From contig JAHCVI010000002.1 of NCBI GenBank assembly GCA_019096155.1, positions 682,001 to 746,000 on the forward strand: 64,000 bases of DNA. The letters run 5' to 3'. Of the stretch, positions 34,155 to 46,458 are shown one piece after another. The notes below the pieces were generated by a model. The model was given only the letters and a program-made list of their open reading frames with translations. It was not told the origin of the DNA and did not search any database. The translations under genes and the position numbers were made by a program. Source of the DNA: Staphylotrichum longicolle (taxonomy: Eukaryota; Ascomycota; Sordariomycetes; Sordariales; Chaetomiaceae). Position 1 is the first letter of the stretch; every line of letters starts with the position of its first letter.

Positions 34155-35633
34155 TCACCCCAAGATGACCACCTGGCCGGTTCGCAGAGCCTGCCGAAAG
34201 AGATCCGCAAACGCCGTCGTCGAGCTGCAGTCGCTCTGCGCCCGTTTCTCCATCGCCTGCGGGAGCCACTCCTGGATCTTCTTGATCCTGTTCGTGTTCT
34301 GCAAACACCCGTTAGCCACACCTCGGCACCAGCAGAGAAAGTCACTGGAGCTCACCGCCGGATGCGTGCTCATCCACTCGGGCACCTCCTGCCCCGTCGC
34401 CTTTTCCATGCGCGCCCAGAAGCTGACCGCCTCCTGCGGGTCATAGCACGCCTCGGCCATCATCATCAAGCCGATATAGTCCGCCTCGCTCTCCTGCAGC
34501 CTGCTCATGGGGAACCCAAACGCGACGTCCAAGAAACGCGACCCGAAGAAGTGGAAGATCAACGGGCCCAGCCCAATCACGCCGCCCAGCAGCACCAGGC
34601 TCCACAGCACGATGCTCGCGCCGACGTCCTGGCTGAGGCGCTCCCCGTGGTGGTCGGCGAGGTTGTGCGCGATCTCGTGGCCCAGCACCGTCGCCAGGCC
34701 GCTGTCGTTGCGGGCGAGCCCCAGGATGCCGCTGAACACAAAGACCTTGCCGCCGGGAAGGACGAAGGCGTTGGCCATGTGGGGGTCGTCGACGACAAAC
34801 ACCTGCCACTCCTCGTTCTGCATGCCGCTGAAGGGGATCAGGCGGGCCATGACGCGCTTGACGCGCAGCGTGCGCGGGTCCCACTCGCCGAGGATGCGGA
34901 CGCCCTTGGCCTCGAGCTCCCCTGTTTGGTGCGCAAGAGGGTTTTAGTCAGTCCGGACACGGAAAGAAGGTAGACGGAGGAACCAGAGACAGAAACGTAC
35001 ACAACAACCGCTTGTACTCCATCTCGCCCGCCTTCTTCACGCTCTCCCCGCTGTACACATTGAACCGCGTGCGACCGGACACGGGAACCGTCTCGAGGTT
35101 CGCAAAGTAAAAGATGAGGGCGGCCGAGACGGCGACGAAGACGACGGTGTAGGTCGAGGGCGTGTTGAGGGCGCGCCAGCCGCGCCAGTCTAATATGAGT
35201 CGTCAGTTGGTTCGGGGCGCGGCATGACTTGGAGCAAAAAGGGAGCCTGGCTCGACGACGTACTGATCAGCGGCTTCGCCGCCTGCAGACGGACCTGGTG
35301 TTCAAACGGGTCGTGGAGCTGGGGTTTGCGTTTGGGCTGGTAGTTGTAGGTGCGGCGTTGCTGGTGTCCGTAGCTCCGAGCTGGTCGCTGTGGTGGGAGG
35401 GGGGGGGGAGGGGAGGGGAGGGGCAATCGAGTCGGCGGCGGGCGGGCGAGGAACGGCTGGGCTGGGCATCGTTGCGACCGCAATATTGTTGCTGGACGAC
35501 CGACGGATATGCTTCGCGCGGCGTGTCGGAGGGGGCTCTGTGCTGTGAGCAGGACGGCGAGTGCGCGTCCTCGCCCTTGCCCTTGCCCTTGCCCTTGTGT
35601 GAGGATGGGCCGCGGGCGGATGAGCCTGAACAT
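34155..35633 (-). CDS. OMA1: Mitochondrial inner-membrane metalloprotease OMA1
   Basis: M48-family zinc protease that acts in inner-membrane quality control and stress-induced proteolysis. Four exons are inferred: 35264-35633, 35001-35189, 34356-34921 and 34155-34298, giving 422 residues. The N-terminus is Arg-rich without acidic residues (MFRLIRPRPILTQG), as expected for a mitochondrial presequence. A TM segment (YTVVFVAVSAALIFYFANL) follows. The zinc site is HEIAH in GHEIAHNLADHHGE, and the third ligand lies in ESEADYIGL. The family end motif STHP followed by RIKKIQEWLP is restored by removing a 57-nt intron (34299-34355). Because that intron is a multiple of three, read-through would add 19 residues in frame. 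Donors are GTACGT, GTACGT and GTGAGC, all with CAG/TAG acceptors. Confidence 0.92.
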
Positions 35634-36428
35634 GATGGTCGATTCGCAGGGCGCAAAAAAGGGAAATGACGGTAGAAACCCAGCTGCTGTCGGCCGGGAA
35701 AGGGCCGTCAATTGCGGCGCATCAGCAACGTGGCAGAGGCGATGAGGTGGGATTGCGGTTGTTCCGTGGAGCTGCTTCGGTCGTCTCGGAGGCTGCTGAT
35801 GTCATGCGGTTTGCCGATCGGGCCCTTGCATGTGCCACGAGATCGGCCGAATCCGACGAGCTTAATGCAACGACCTAGCTCGTACTCGTTGTTTGGGACC
35901 ATCATCGCAATCTCGAGTATCCAGTGAACGTCAATATCACGAGGTACCGTACAGAACACTTATCATTGTTCATCGGACCCGACAAAATGGACAGCATGCA
36001 CAATTCGACGGAATAAGCCAACCCTAACCCTACTTACATAGCATCAACTTCCGTGCGTGTTAGCCTAGAGATGGTCAAGGTCAAGACCAAACCAACACTC
36101 ACCCATGGCTTTTAAAAGGGCAAGCAAGTTATGCATTCAACGAGCCACGACCAGACATTGAATGCTCAAGTTTCACATTTCAGCGACAAAAAAGTATAAA
36201 CAGCCAAAGCGGCGTCCCTCAGGACAGAAAGATATTTCATCATCCAAAAAAAGCATATGTCAGTGAGCAGCAAGGAAGGTCCAAACACGACCCCACTAGC
36301 TCGTCTAATACAACAACCCGTCCCTTTCCCGCTTCCTTCTATCACACCAAAAACGAAACCATTAAATTAAAAAAAAGATCCAACGGAAAACACTTCCCCC
36401 CTCTTCCCCCTCTGATCAACTAATCAAG
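35634..36428. other. Intergenic region, 795 bp
   Basis: OMA1 promoter and 3' flank of the GH16 gene. The second half is A/T-richer than its surroundings. Two CCCTAA units occur at about 36020-36033 but do not form an array. No gene. Confidence 0.4.
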
Positions 36429-38942
36429 TTACAACAGCAGCGCAGCAACACCCGCCGCGACCAACAGCCCACTGCCGAGGGTCGCGACGGCCTTGCCCGC
36501 GCCGCTGACGACAACCGGCTTGGTGGCCGACGCCGAGGGCGAGGCGGAGGCGGAGGGGACGACGACGGGCGCCTTGGTCGTGACCACCTGGACGGGCGGC
36601 ACCGAGACGCCCACGCTGGGCCGCACGCTGGGGATGATGGAGGGGATGACGCTGCCCTTGCCGGTGCCGACGGCGGTGGAGTTGTCCTCCTCGTCGTCGT
36701 CGCCCGAGGCACCGCCGGTGGGGCGGGGGCGGCGTGGTCTGCGTGCGCAGGGTGGTGACGGGCCGTTGCCGCCGGGGCCGCCGTTACCGCCGCCGGGGCC
36801 GCTGCTGCCCTTGGAGGTGGCGATGGGCAGACGGTGGTGCCGATGGGGATGAGCGTCGTGGTCTCGCGGCTGGGGCAGCCCGTGGTGACGGACGGCGGGC
36901 ACGACGTGATGGTGTAGAAGTGGGTCGAGTAGACGGTCGACGTGGTCCAGCCCTCGGGCAGCTGCGTCGTGGCCGCCCCGCGGGGGACGTGGGCTTGGCC
37001 GTGTTGCCGCCGGTGGGCTTGTCCGTGACCGGGCAGACGGTGGTGCTGATCGCGATGACCGAGGTGACGGTGCGCGCGGGGCACTTGGTCACCTCGGGCG
37101 GGCAGGACGTGATGGTCGAGGTGAGAGTCGTGAAGACGGTCGAGTGGTGTACTCAACCGACGAGGTGGTGGGCGGGAATGAGCCCGTCGGCCCGGCGGAC
37201 TCGGTCTCAGTCTCGGTGGACGTGGCGGTGCCGGTCGGCTCGATGGAGCCGGTGGCGGTCCGGTGGTAGTCTGAGTGGCGGTCTCGGTGGCGGTCTCAGT
37301 GGCGGTCCCAGTGGCGGTCTCAGTGGCGGTCTCAGTGGTGGTCTCAGTTGCAGTCTCCGAGGCGGTGGTCGAGGTGGAGGCGTCATCGGGGCAGTCACTC
37401 TCCGTCTCGGTCTCGGTGGCAGTGGCGGACGAGGTGGTCGCCGTGGCAGTGCCGGTGATGGTCTCCGTGCCCGTGGCCGTGGCAGTCTCGGTGGTCGAGG
37501 TGGAGACGTCATCAGGGCAGTCGCTCTCCGTCTCGGTCTCGGTGGCAGTCTCGGTAGAGCTGGTCCCGGTGGCAGTCTGGGTGGTCGCCGTCGAGGTGAT
37601 GGTCGAGGTCTCGGTGGCCGTGGCGGTCGACGTCTCAGAAACCGAAGTGCTGGTGGAGGTCTCGGTGGCCGACGAGCTGGACGAGCTGGACGAGCTGCTG
37701 GACGAGCTGCTGGACGAGCTGCTGGACGAGCTGCTGGTAGAAGTGCTGCTGGAGGTCGAGGTGCTGCTGGAGGTCGAGGTGCTGCTGGAGGTCGAGGTGC
37801 TGCTGGAGGTCGAGGTGCTGGTGGAAGTGCTGGTGGAAGTGCTCGAGGAGCTGGTCGAGGTGCTAGTCGAAGTGCTCGAGGTCGAAGTCGAGGTGGCCGT
37901 CACCTCCTGGAGCTGGTACACCTTGATGCTGCGGATCTTCCAGAACGTCTGCTCGAAGGCCGTAGGGTTCCAGCGCACGTACTCGAAGCACTGATCGGGC
38001 CTAGTGTCGGTCTTGGACGCGCACGAGTTGCCGGTCTCGTCCCAGAGGTTGCCGGCAGCATCACCGCAGAAGTTGATGTTCAGGACCATGCGCATGTTCC
38101 TAAAGGCCCTCTTAACATCGCAGCTGCTGCCACCGGCGGCGAAGCTGGCCGGGCCCCAGCCCTCCGGCTTGGGGGAGCCGCTCAGTGCGTCCGCGGGAGC
38201 CGTGCCGTCGGCCCACGACCAGACCTTCATGCTGTCGTCCTTCCACTCAAAAGCGTCTATCCAGAGACTTGTCAGTTACGGTCGGCAGTGGGGTTCGCAT
38301 GGCCAGTAGCTACTCACAGACACCGCCGTTCGGGTTGCCAAACAGGCCATTCTTCTCCTCGGCCACGCAGCCAGAGTTGCCTGGCTGGCCAGCAGCGTTG
38401 TTGTCGCAGTTGCTCCAGACCATGGTGCTGGTGAAGTCACCTTGCTGGATCGTGCAGGTGCCGGCAACTTTCGGGTCGCCGGTATGGAGCACAACCTTGT
38501 TCCGCGGGTTCAAGTTCCAGCCCTCGTAGATGTCGATCTCGCCGTCCGTGGGCCAATTGGGGCCAACCATCCAGAAGGCGGGCCAGGCACCGCATACTGG
38601 CTTGGGGAAGTGGGCGAAGTTGGCGATGAACAAGCCCCCGTTGTATTGCTTGGCACTCTCAAGCCTGACACTGCTCCGGCCGTCATATTGGACGTCCTTG
38701 GAGTTGACGCCAATCTTCAACCCGTCGTCGGTGTTCTGGATCAGATTCTCTTTGATTGCGTCGGCCTGGTTCTTGTATTGGATGTACCCATTGTTGTAAT
38801 CCTTCGTGGCGAATTGGAACTTGTCCGCGTCGAAGAAGTTGGAAGGGTTGTATTCATCCTGGACCGCATATTGCTTGAGGGCGGCGACGCTCGAGGCATA
38901 TGCCAGGGCAGCAGTGCCCAGGCGGATGAAAGATGGGGCCAT
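36429..38942 (-). CDS. GH16 endo-beta-glucanase with Ser/Thr-rich, probably GPI-anchored tail; tail frame broken
   Basis: Secreted cell-wall glycoside hydrolase of family GH16. Exon 1 is 38318-38942. A 61-nt intron (GTGAGT to TAG) joins to 38256 and reads GGVYAFEWKDD across the junction. The N-terminus is hydrophobic and signal-peptide-like (LGTAALAYASSVAAL). The catalytic motif is DGEIDIYEG at about residues 141-149, with nucleophile and acid/base Glu in the ExDxxE pattern. About 100 residues after the junction a long Ser/Thr tract begins, then repeats with TTVCP-type Cys. The plausible end is a GPI-type hydrophobic tail (GKAVATLGSGLLVAAGVAALLL region, stop at 36429). Between 37264 and 36717 the sensible frame changes at least five times, so no single frame covers the tail. 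The frame of the catalytic domain instead runs to a stop at 36416. Confidence 0.85.
37660..37885 (-). repeat. Ser/Thr-codon repeat in the GH16 gene
   Basis: Tandem AGCTCGTC- and GACCTC-type hexa- to dodecamer units encode alternating Ser and Thr. They form the mucin-like linker of the cell-wall protein. Confidence 0.8.
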
Positions 38943-40878
38943 GTTGGGGGGAGATGTATTATGTATAACAAGTAAAGAATGACGGTGATGATGGTGCAGA
39001 TGAGAACGAGTGGCTAGACGTACGATACGTCAGAGGACGAGCACAATGGATGCTCGGGTCTCGCTGGAGAGGCAGCGTGGATGACTTGGCTGGAGAAGCA
39101 TCAGGCTCAAGAGAAAGAGGAGGGCCGCTGTGGTGGTGGCGGCGGCGTTGGGGGCTTTTGTGGGAGGGCCGGAGCGGCTGCGGGATGGGGCATGCAGGCC
39201 ATGGAGCCATGGAGCCATGGAGCCATGGCAGGATCGTGGGCAGGCCGTCAGGGCTGCCAGCAGCCCAGGTGGTGACTGACGAGCCCATCGCTAAGACGAG
39301 AGCCCATACCCGGTTAGGAGCCAATAGTCAGATCCACGTCCAGGGTCGGGCGGCTCTCCGTCCGGATTTGTCCAAGCTCTTGGCGTGCACGGGGGGCGCT
39401 TGGAGACTGGACAAGGGGGCAGGACAGCCCATTGGTTGGAGGACCGCAGAATTCTGGTGCGTCTGGAAGCATGGAACGTGTGTGAACGACCGGCCTTCGG
39501 CTCCGAGTCCACAGCATTGTTCAAGGGAGCCCAACCCACCAGTTCACCAGTCTACTACTCGTATGCACGTTCGTCCCCCGTCACCCATTTGTGCTGTCAA
39601 CCTGATATCAATGGCCAGTGTGGGAGGAAACGCGGGCCTGGCCCGAGTTATCTTTCCCCCAAGGCAGCCCTACTTGAATGTACTCCGTAGAGATGGTCTT
39701 CCCCTTTGCACCTGCAGCGCGAGCGGCGACTTTGTTGTGAAGGAAAGTTGTGAAGACTGGCGTGCGCTTGCGGGTGGGTATTAGTGGGTCGTACCCCTGA
39801 CTGACGACTCCATCCGAGCGAACCGGGAATGGGCGTCGGCTCGATTGGGGATGTGGACTCGTCCAGGGTCCATTTTTGAACCGGGCCAGATGCAGGAACA
39901 GCAGCAGCGCCACACTGGGGGGTGGGGAACCTGTCAAAGCGAGCAAAAGCGTCGATTGGCCGCGTTGTCTGTAGGGTTTTTCTGTTCCTGGAGGAAGGAT
40001 TCTGGTTTTCTCCCGGTCTTCCCGTTGTTCCCGGTGTTGTGCAATGCGGCATGGCACACGTTGGATTTGGTAAGGGACGGGTTGATGGACGGGCTGACGG
40101 GACGGGCAGCCCTCCAAGATGTCTAGCCTGGAAAGGGTTTGTGCCCGTCAGATCACTGCCAAATCAGGGGCCCCAGGACCCGGAAAACGTGGTGGGTGAG
40201 CTTAAAATACGCCCTCAATAGTCTGGGCCCCGTCGATCTCCCAGCCCTGGATCCAGGGACCGGGGATTGGGCGTCGGCCGGAAAATACGAGCAAACAGTT
40301 GTTTCTGCTCGCTGTTTGATGGAGCTGACGACAGTCGTCCAAGGGCAGTGGAATGGGGGAAATTGGCCTGCAGCAAGTCGTCAGATTGCGCCGATGCGTT
40401 GTCAGCTCCTTCCACGGGGGATGCTTGCGAATCAAGACAGCCTGCCAGCGCTGCGCCTGTCGCTGTTGCCGTCTCCCTCGTTCACCAATCTTCTCGTTTG
40501 ATTGGCTCGCCGCAAGTCGGTTTACCTGCGGCCCTTTGCCAAGCAGAAGACTGGAAAGTGAAGGGCCTACCCGCGGTGCATGCACAAACAACCAACAAGA
40601 TTGCACTCAATACGGATTCAGAGAACGATGGTGTCAATAATAACAAAAGCAATTTCTCTGTTCTGCCACACCACGGCACTGCGTCCCGTTGACCAAAAGA
40701 CCCTCTGGATTTTCCCCCTCTGTCCCGCGTCATCGCAGTTATCGGCATACTGCGGAGTTGCACAACACACCTCTGTGGTGCTGAGAAGAGCCGCTGTCCC
40801 TTCTACTGTGCAGGTTCTTGTCTGCCGTCGTCCGGCATGGAACCAGAGGCCCGTCCAATCTGCCCCGGGCTCTCAGTC
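38943..40878. other. Intergenic region, 1.9 kb
   Basis: GH16 promoter side and 3' flank of the Kre9-like gene. A GGAGCCAT repeat (about four copies) lies at 39199-39228. Short open frames show no protein character. Confidence 0.4.
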
Positions 40879-41650
40879 TCAACTAATGACAAACTCGCTC
40901 CGCTTTAGCCGCCGCTTCTCCATGGCCGCCTTGCGCTGCCGTTTCCGGAGACACCACATCACAACTATCGTCGCCACTACCGACGGCACCCCAATAGCCA
41001 CGCCGACCCCGATGGCGACTGGCTTGCTGATGCCCGACCCCCCGTCGCTCGGCGAGTCCACCACTGTTGGTTGCTGGAGACGCGATCGTGTCAGTCTGCG
41101 CAGGGTTCATCTCTTCAAGTCGCTGCCTTGGTCTTACTGGAGAATTTGACCCGGTCGACCCTGGTACGCTCGCCGCCTCAGATATGCTAAAGAACGGCGA
41201 CTGTGCAAGCAACGGAACTTCTCCCCCGGTCCAGCTCATCGGCCTCAGCTCGAGCTGATACAGACCCCCGGGGACCCATCGGAGCGGATACGGCGCCCCC
41301 GTCCAGAGGTATGATGTGCCGCTGGCGCTTGCTGACCTTTCGTTAGCATCGTGTCATTTTTTCCGGGGTTGTCCTCCATGCGAGAGCCGTGTTTCGGTTC
41401 AGGACCACAGTCGTCAGTGGTCACAGGGCGACATACTTGTGATATTCACCCGATATGCGTTCACCTTGGACCCTTCTCCGCTCTTGTCAATCACCTGTGC
41501 CGTGATGTACAGTGGGTATTGCTGTGGTTGAACCCCATCCCAACTCAACGATACACTCGACCCGCTCGTGATGCCGTCAAAGGAGTTGGTGAAGTCTGCG
41601 CTGACCCGGCCCGCGCCCAGGACGAGCGCCGTCAGACCTCCGCGCCTCAT
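40879..41650 (-). CDS. Kre9/KNH-like single-pass membrane protein, 200 aa
   Basis: Three exons (41437-41650, 41138-41331 and 40879-41073). Intron 1 is 105 nt (GTATGT donor, GCTAAC branch, CAG). Intron 2 is 64 nt (GTAAGA donor, CTGAC branch, CCAG). Phases match and restore one frame. A signal peptide (about 1-18) is followed by a beta-sandwich-like extracellular domain (SFDGITSGSSVSLSWDGV, YLWTGAPYPLRWVPGGLYQL), which resembles the Kre9/KNH-like, formerly Ser-Thr-rich GPI-anchored, family. A short Ser/Pro stem and one TM segment follow (PVAIGVGVAIGVPSVVATIV), then a basic cytoplasmic tail (RKRQRKAAMEKRRLKR). The role is probably at the cell surface. The family call is moderate because the domain is short and diverged. 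Confidence 0.7.
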
Positions 41651-44600
41651 AGTTGTGGTGTCTGTACTGGTCGCCGGCAAGCCGGGCGGCGTTGCATGGC
41701 GCCCCAGCCGAGGGAGAGAGGGACGAGTCGACTCGAGGACCCCCGCGTCCTGTTTGTGTGGTGCTGTCCTAGGCGATGTCCGAGAAACGGGTCGTGAGTC
41801 CGGCAACGTTGCAGTGGCACCCAACGGCCCGTTGGTGATTAGGGATTTATTCGGGAGCGGTGGTCTCGACCTGCCAACCAGCCGCCAACGGCATGTTCAG
41901 TTGTTGCACAAGGGAAGGGGGAATCGCGACGGCAGCCAGGAGATTTGCCTCAGAACTGGCTCCCGTCCTCGGTATATGGAGCGGAGGCAATGGGATCTGC
42001 CTCTGGATTGCAGCGCAGCATTCTTGCCCCAGATCCTGCACCACCACGTGGAATGTGGCTCCAGATGGGGACCGAAGCTTCATCCACCATTGTTCCGTCC
42101 AAAGGGAATCCGTTCTTGTATTAAAAAATGGCGGCCTGCAAGTTATCGGGGTATTAGGGTAAATTGGGCGTATATAGCACCCCAGCCTATCACCGGCGAG
42201 CACAGCACGGCAATCGTCATGATAGCCGTTTATCCAGCTTGCCACTTTGGTCCTCGGACCTCGTCGGCGGCATCCGTAGTCCTTCCCGCGGGGGCGCCAT
42301 GCTACCTCCCATCGGACTACAGGCTGGATCTTGGTAAGCGGAGGCGAGCGGTCCGGGTTTAGCGTCCGGGTTGTGGAGATTCCGGCGGTGGCCAACCCGG
42401 ATCTCGGAGCCAGGCCGGCGCGGTGCCAACGGCACAAGAAAGCAGACTCCCGCATTTTACTGTGTAACTTCGCTCACTCGCCGCGTTGCTGACATCCCAT
42501 CATGCTGACATGCAGCAGACACACAAGAGACCAACAACGCCATCCTCTTGCAGCATCCAATGAGCCCCTCATCCAAGCGACGCCAAGGCACATCCATCAT
42601 GGCTTTTGACCGGTCGCCCCAAAAGACCGGTCGCTCGAAGCAGCCTTTCTGGACCCCGTCAACACTGTCTTGCATGGAACCTCTCACACCTGACCCCCAT
42701 GTGGCTTGCCTAGCAGCGCCCTCACCACGTCTGACACCGGCCAACCGAGCAAGAGGAGCGAGACACGCTGATTCAGCACCACCGCCGCCGCCCATCATCA
42801 AGTGATGCCAGCGCAAACAAGATCCACGCAGACTCAGAAGTAGCACTGTCGATCCCCATCCCGTCCCCGCAAGTGCGTGGCAGCAGCAGCAAGGCCTCTT
42901 CTTAAAAGCATCAGTATTACACCCTCCTTTTTTTCTACTCTTCCTGCATCCTGCAGCCCTACCAAACCTGCCTGGACAATACCACCCAACTTTGAATCCC
43001 TCCCCAACCCCAATTCCGGAAACAAATCCCCCTCCGGGAAACAAAACAGAAAGAAAAAGAAGAAAAAAACATGCTCTCGTCCACCCCGACCCGGTCATCA
43101 TCCGAGTCCCGCCTCTCGCCCAGCAGCAGCAGCAGCAGCAGCAGCCCGCCGGGCCTGTACGGTACGGGTTCGGGTACGGCTTCGGATTCGGATTCGATAC
43201 CGAGCATCATCAGAGTCTGCCGCCGCCCCCGCCGCCGCCGCCTCGGCAACACACACTCGGCTCCCCGCCGCGTGGTCTGCCAGAGGCGGCGGTGGCCTGG
43301 CAGGTCGTCTGTCGACGCGACGCCCTTTGCGGAATGGCCGGGGCCCCGCCCTCGCGGCTGATTGTCCGCGCCCGTTTGTGTGCCGACGCGCGTTGGGTCA
43401 TGACAGTGGGAGGACGGCGAGTTGACGTGTCTGGAATACCTAGGAGGAGAATTTGGGGTGGGTTTTGTGTCGGTTCTGAAACGGATGGCGAGGAGGGGAT
43501 TGAAAGGGAGGGAGGGAGGGGGCGCTTGATTGATGGGCGGGTTCAAGTCTGGGCAAGGCAGACCTGTCTGTTCCAGATCATGGTTAGACGGTAAGGTGGA
43601 GTTGGGGTCTGAGATACATGTCGAGCGTTGGTTTGGCTGTTTTGAGGAGGAGCATAATGGATCTGTGAGGATTGCGGACCGGGAACGGCGTTGTTTTCTC
43701 ATGCGTTGTTTGTTGCGTTTGATACCTCATCCGTCCCTTGGCTTCTGCTTTGGTAACTGTGCGTTGTTGTGGGGTGGTTCGTTCGGCTCAGTCAACGTGG
43801 TTCAGGGTCAGGAGACATTGTCCACCGACGTTGTGAACTCCATAAAGGCGTCTTTTACGAGCCAGCCCATCTCTGTGCTTGTTCAAGTGTTACTGTGATC
43901 CAACTTGAGCGGGGGGCAACCGGTTATGTTCCGTTGCGATGCCGCCGTTTCGTGCGTACCAGCGCTCGAGTGCCACAGTAGACTCTAGCACTAGCCTAGT
44001 ACTTCTACTAGTGGCTTGTAGTCCTCACCAAATCCTAAAAGTACGGGATCCCTTGACTATGTACCTCACTTCCCCGGCCCTTCAGTGCTGCGGGCCTATT
44101 GGGTTATGCACAGGAAGCCACCTTGAATGCCACACCGAGAGGGTCATTTCCCCCAACCCCAACTTGGACATGGGTGCTTACTCACCCACACAACGTACGA
44201 CCATTCAACTCAAGCGAGACCGAGGCGCAGGTATAACCATTCTACGTACGTAGAGACGGCTAAACTGCGTCGAGTAAGTAAGTGTGGTCCGGGATGGCAT
44301 TGAACTTTTAGGGGTTTGTTCTCGCCCCAGGTCCACCTGGCATGTCTCGCTCGTGTCCCTGGAGCTTCGATCTATCATAGGAAAGAATCAGGGTTAATCA
44401 AACGGCAAATTGTTTGTATTACCCCTGACGGTGATGCTAGTATCTCAATGTGTTCTGTCTGCCTTGTCCACGACAGTTCTAGGTCGACTTCGAGTTGCGA
44501 GATTCTGCTGGAAGTCTCACCCCTTATACTATTTGACTCGTGCGTGAATCGGCACAAGGTAATCAACGTGTCATATCAAACAAGAACCACAGAGTCACAA

Positions 44601-46458
44601 AAGCTTTTGATTCCAATTGGAGGTGTGTAAGGGTGCTTTGAACAACACACCCAGGGCACCTCCTAACCTGGGATCCAGCTCAACACCAAAGATCGCGTTT
44701 CGTGACACAACCATGGATAGCGCATGATACTCACATCCTCGAGCGCAAAGGAATAGGCTACAGCTGAGGTCTATATCTACGGCTTCCGATTAACTTCTCA
44801 CGGTCGAGGTATTGATTCGTTTCTATTAAAACCCACGATGCCACTCATCTGTCGTGAACCCGAGAAGCAGACAGGGCGCTGCTGGGAGCAACTAACAAAC
44901 AGGGGCTGTCTTCGGACCGTCACAATCAAGCAAGCCAGAGTTACTCCTATCCGTCTAATGATAGTTATCCAGTACAAGCTCTGCCACGACAGATTGTTCA
45001 AGATTGGCCTAGCAGTCTGCAGTGTACTTGGGCCTGTCACCGGGCGGCCAGTCCTTGGGCACAACAGAATGGTAAGAGATCCCCCGATATTTACTCTCCC
45101 ACAAAACGGGAATATGTCTTCTCATCAAATGCTCAACCTCAGGGGTTGAGCGCGTAGTCGTCAGTTAAATCACATTATACGGCTGCGGGCCAGGAGAACG
45201 GAAGCCAGAACTACCGCAGGGGACAGACAACAAACCTGCGCTAGAATTCCTTCATTGACCAGGTCATATTTCTTAGCACCCGACCGTAAATCTACCCCGG
45301 AAGCCCGCAAGTCAGCAGTAGCCAGCGTGCTCCTTGTGTGACTCGCAACAGGATAGAGCAGTCACCAGTTCGAGATACGGAGGGTGAAGCGAGTGACAGC
45401 CACCCGCCAGACATCTCAGTCTTGTCCCTACAAGCTGTACAACTGGAGCACCATAGACTAAGTCTCCAAGCTGTACTTGCAGCAATCGTCCTCTTCCCTC
45501 TCGAGCAGTTAGTTTGAGCCTAAGTACAAGTCACCAACACCCCTAATCACACCACACTAAGGTACGTAGGCCATCAAATCCACAATGCAAAGACGTGTAT
45601 TTCAGCTTTTGCAGTCTGTATACATCACAGCACCCAACTCCATTCCACCCTTACGCTCCAGATCATGAACGAATATCATTACTCCATAAGCAACGTTTCA
45701 TCATACTCACTCCCGCGGAAAGAGGGGAGAGAAACAATTCCAAAACTCCCATCACCCCAACCCACACCATGAAAAAGAAAATAATGACCAAAAAAGACAA
45801 AACCAGCCGCCTCGCCTCGCCATGATGATGAAGAAAAGAACGCCAACCCATAAAGGAGAGAAAAACGCCGCGGCCTGAGCCGACATGAAGGAAGAACAAG
45901 CCCACCCAGTTCCATCTCTAATATACTCAAAAATGAAAGATCCGTTAAGTCCGTTTTCTCAGAACGGAAAACTCCCCGACCTGTCAGCTGAGGTGGCAAT
46001 TCCGTCATCCTCGCTCAGCTCGCTCCGCCCCGTTTGGGGTGTCGCGATCCAGGACCTCCCTCAAAAAAAGGGCATGGAGGAGAGCCGGGCGTTCCGGCGT
46101 GGTGTTTTTTTTTGCCTCCGCGCTCCCTTTTGCCCGGCCTCACACATCTTGACCCCAATACAACCCCAAGCCAGTTCGAACTCGGCGCTGCAGTTTGGGA
46201 CGCCGGCTCGAATTTGTCATCGCTGCGCTCTGGGCTGCGCACTGCGCGGCGCGACGCGGCGCGGGTGCTGCAGGTCCCCGTTGAGGACTTTCGGTCTGGT
46301 GGTTGGCTTGGCTTGGTCGCGGCTTGCTGCTCGTCGCTTGCTTGGAACCGAGCGCGGGCAGCCGCACCGGTCCAGGCCGTTCTCCGCGTCCCTGGATGTA
46401 GGTGTCGTGACGCGGGGAAAGTGACAAAAAGGCTTGCTGTCATGACCGCCCGCTCCCT
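41651..46458. other. Large gene-poor region, 4.8 kb
   Basis: One weak open frame near 43071 is listed separately. Otherwise I see no splice-supported gene. The part from about 44000 to 45600 is less GC-rich than the window average and has no long frame on either strand. It could be decayed sequence, but I find no transposase, reverse transcriptase or terminal-repeat remnant by eye. Confidence 0.4.
43071..43361 (+). CDS. Possible small Ser- and Arg-rich protein, 96 aa
   Basis: An ATG in a favourable context (AAAAAAC before it) follows a CT-rich, then A-rich stretch that resembles a fungal 5' leader. The peptide starts with STPTRSSSESRLSPSSSS, encoded partly by a CAG-type repeat at 43121-43145, and ends Arg-rich. 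A different frame beyond the repeat also looks coding (AVAWQVVCRRDALCGMAG), so the gene could be frameshifted in the repeat or not be a gene. No function is assigned. Confidence 0.3.
   Translation: MLSSTPTRSSSESRLSPSSSSSSSSPPGLYGTGSGTASDSDSIPSIIRVCRRPRRRRLGNTHSAPRRVVCQRRRWPGRSSVDATPFAEWPGPRPRG

Noticed and set aside
36018..36036. CCCTAA units suggesting interstitial telomere sequence
   Set aside because: Only two units occur, too few for an interstitial telomeric array.
36734..38434. 566-codon frame on the plus strand opposite the GH16 gene
   Set aside because: It is the antisense of Ser/Thr repeats, giving Gly/Arg-rich nonsense. The minus strand carries GH16 motifs and a proper intron.
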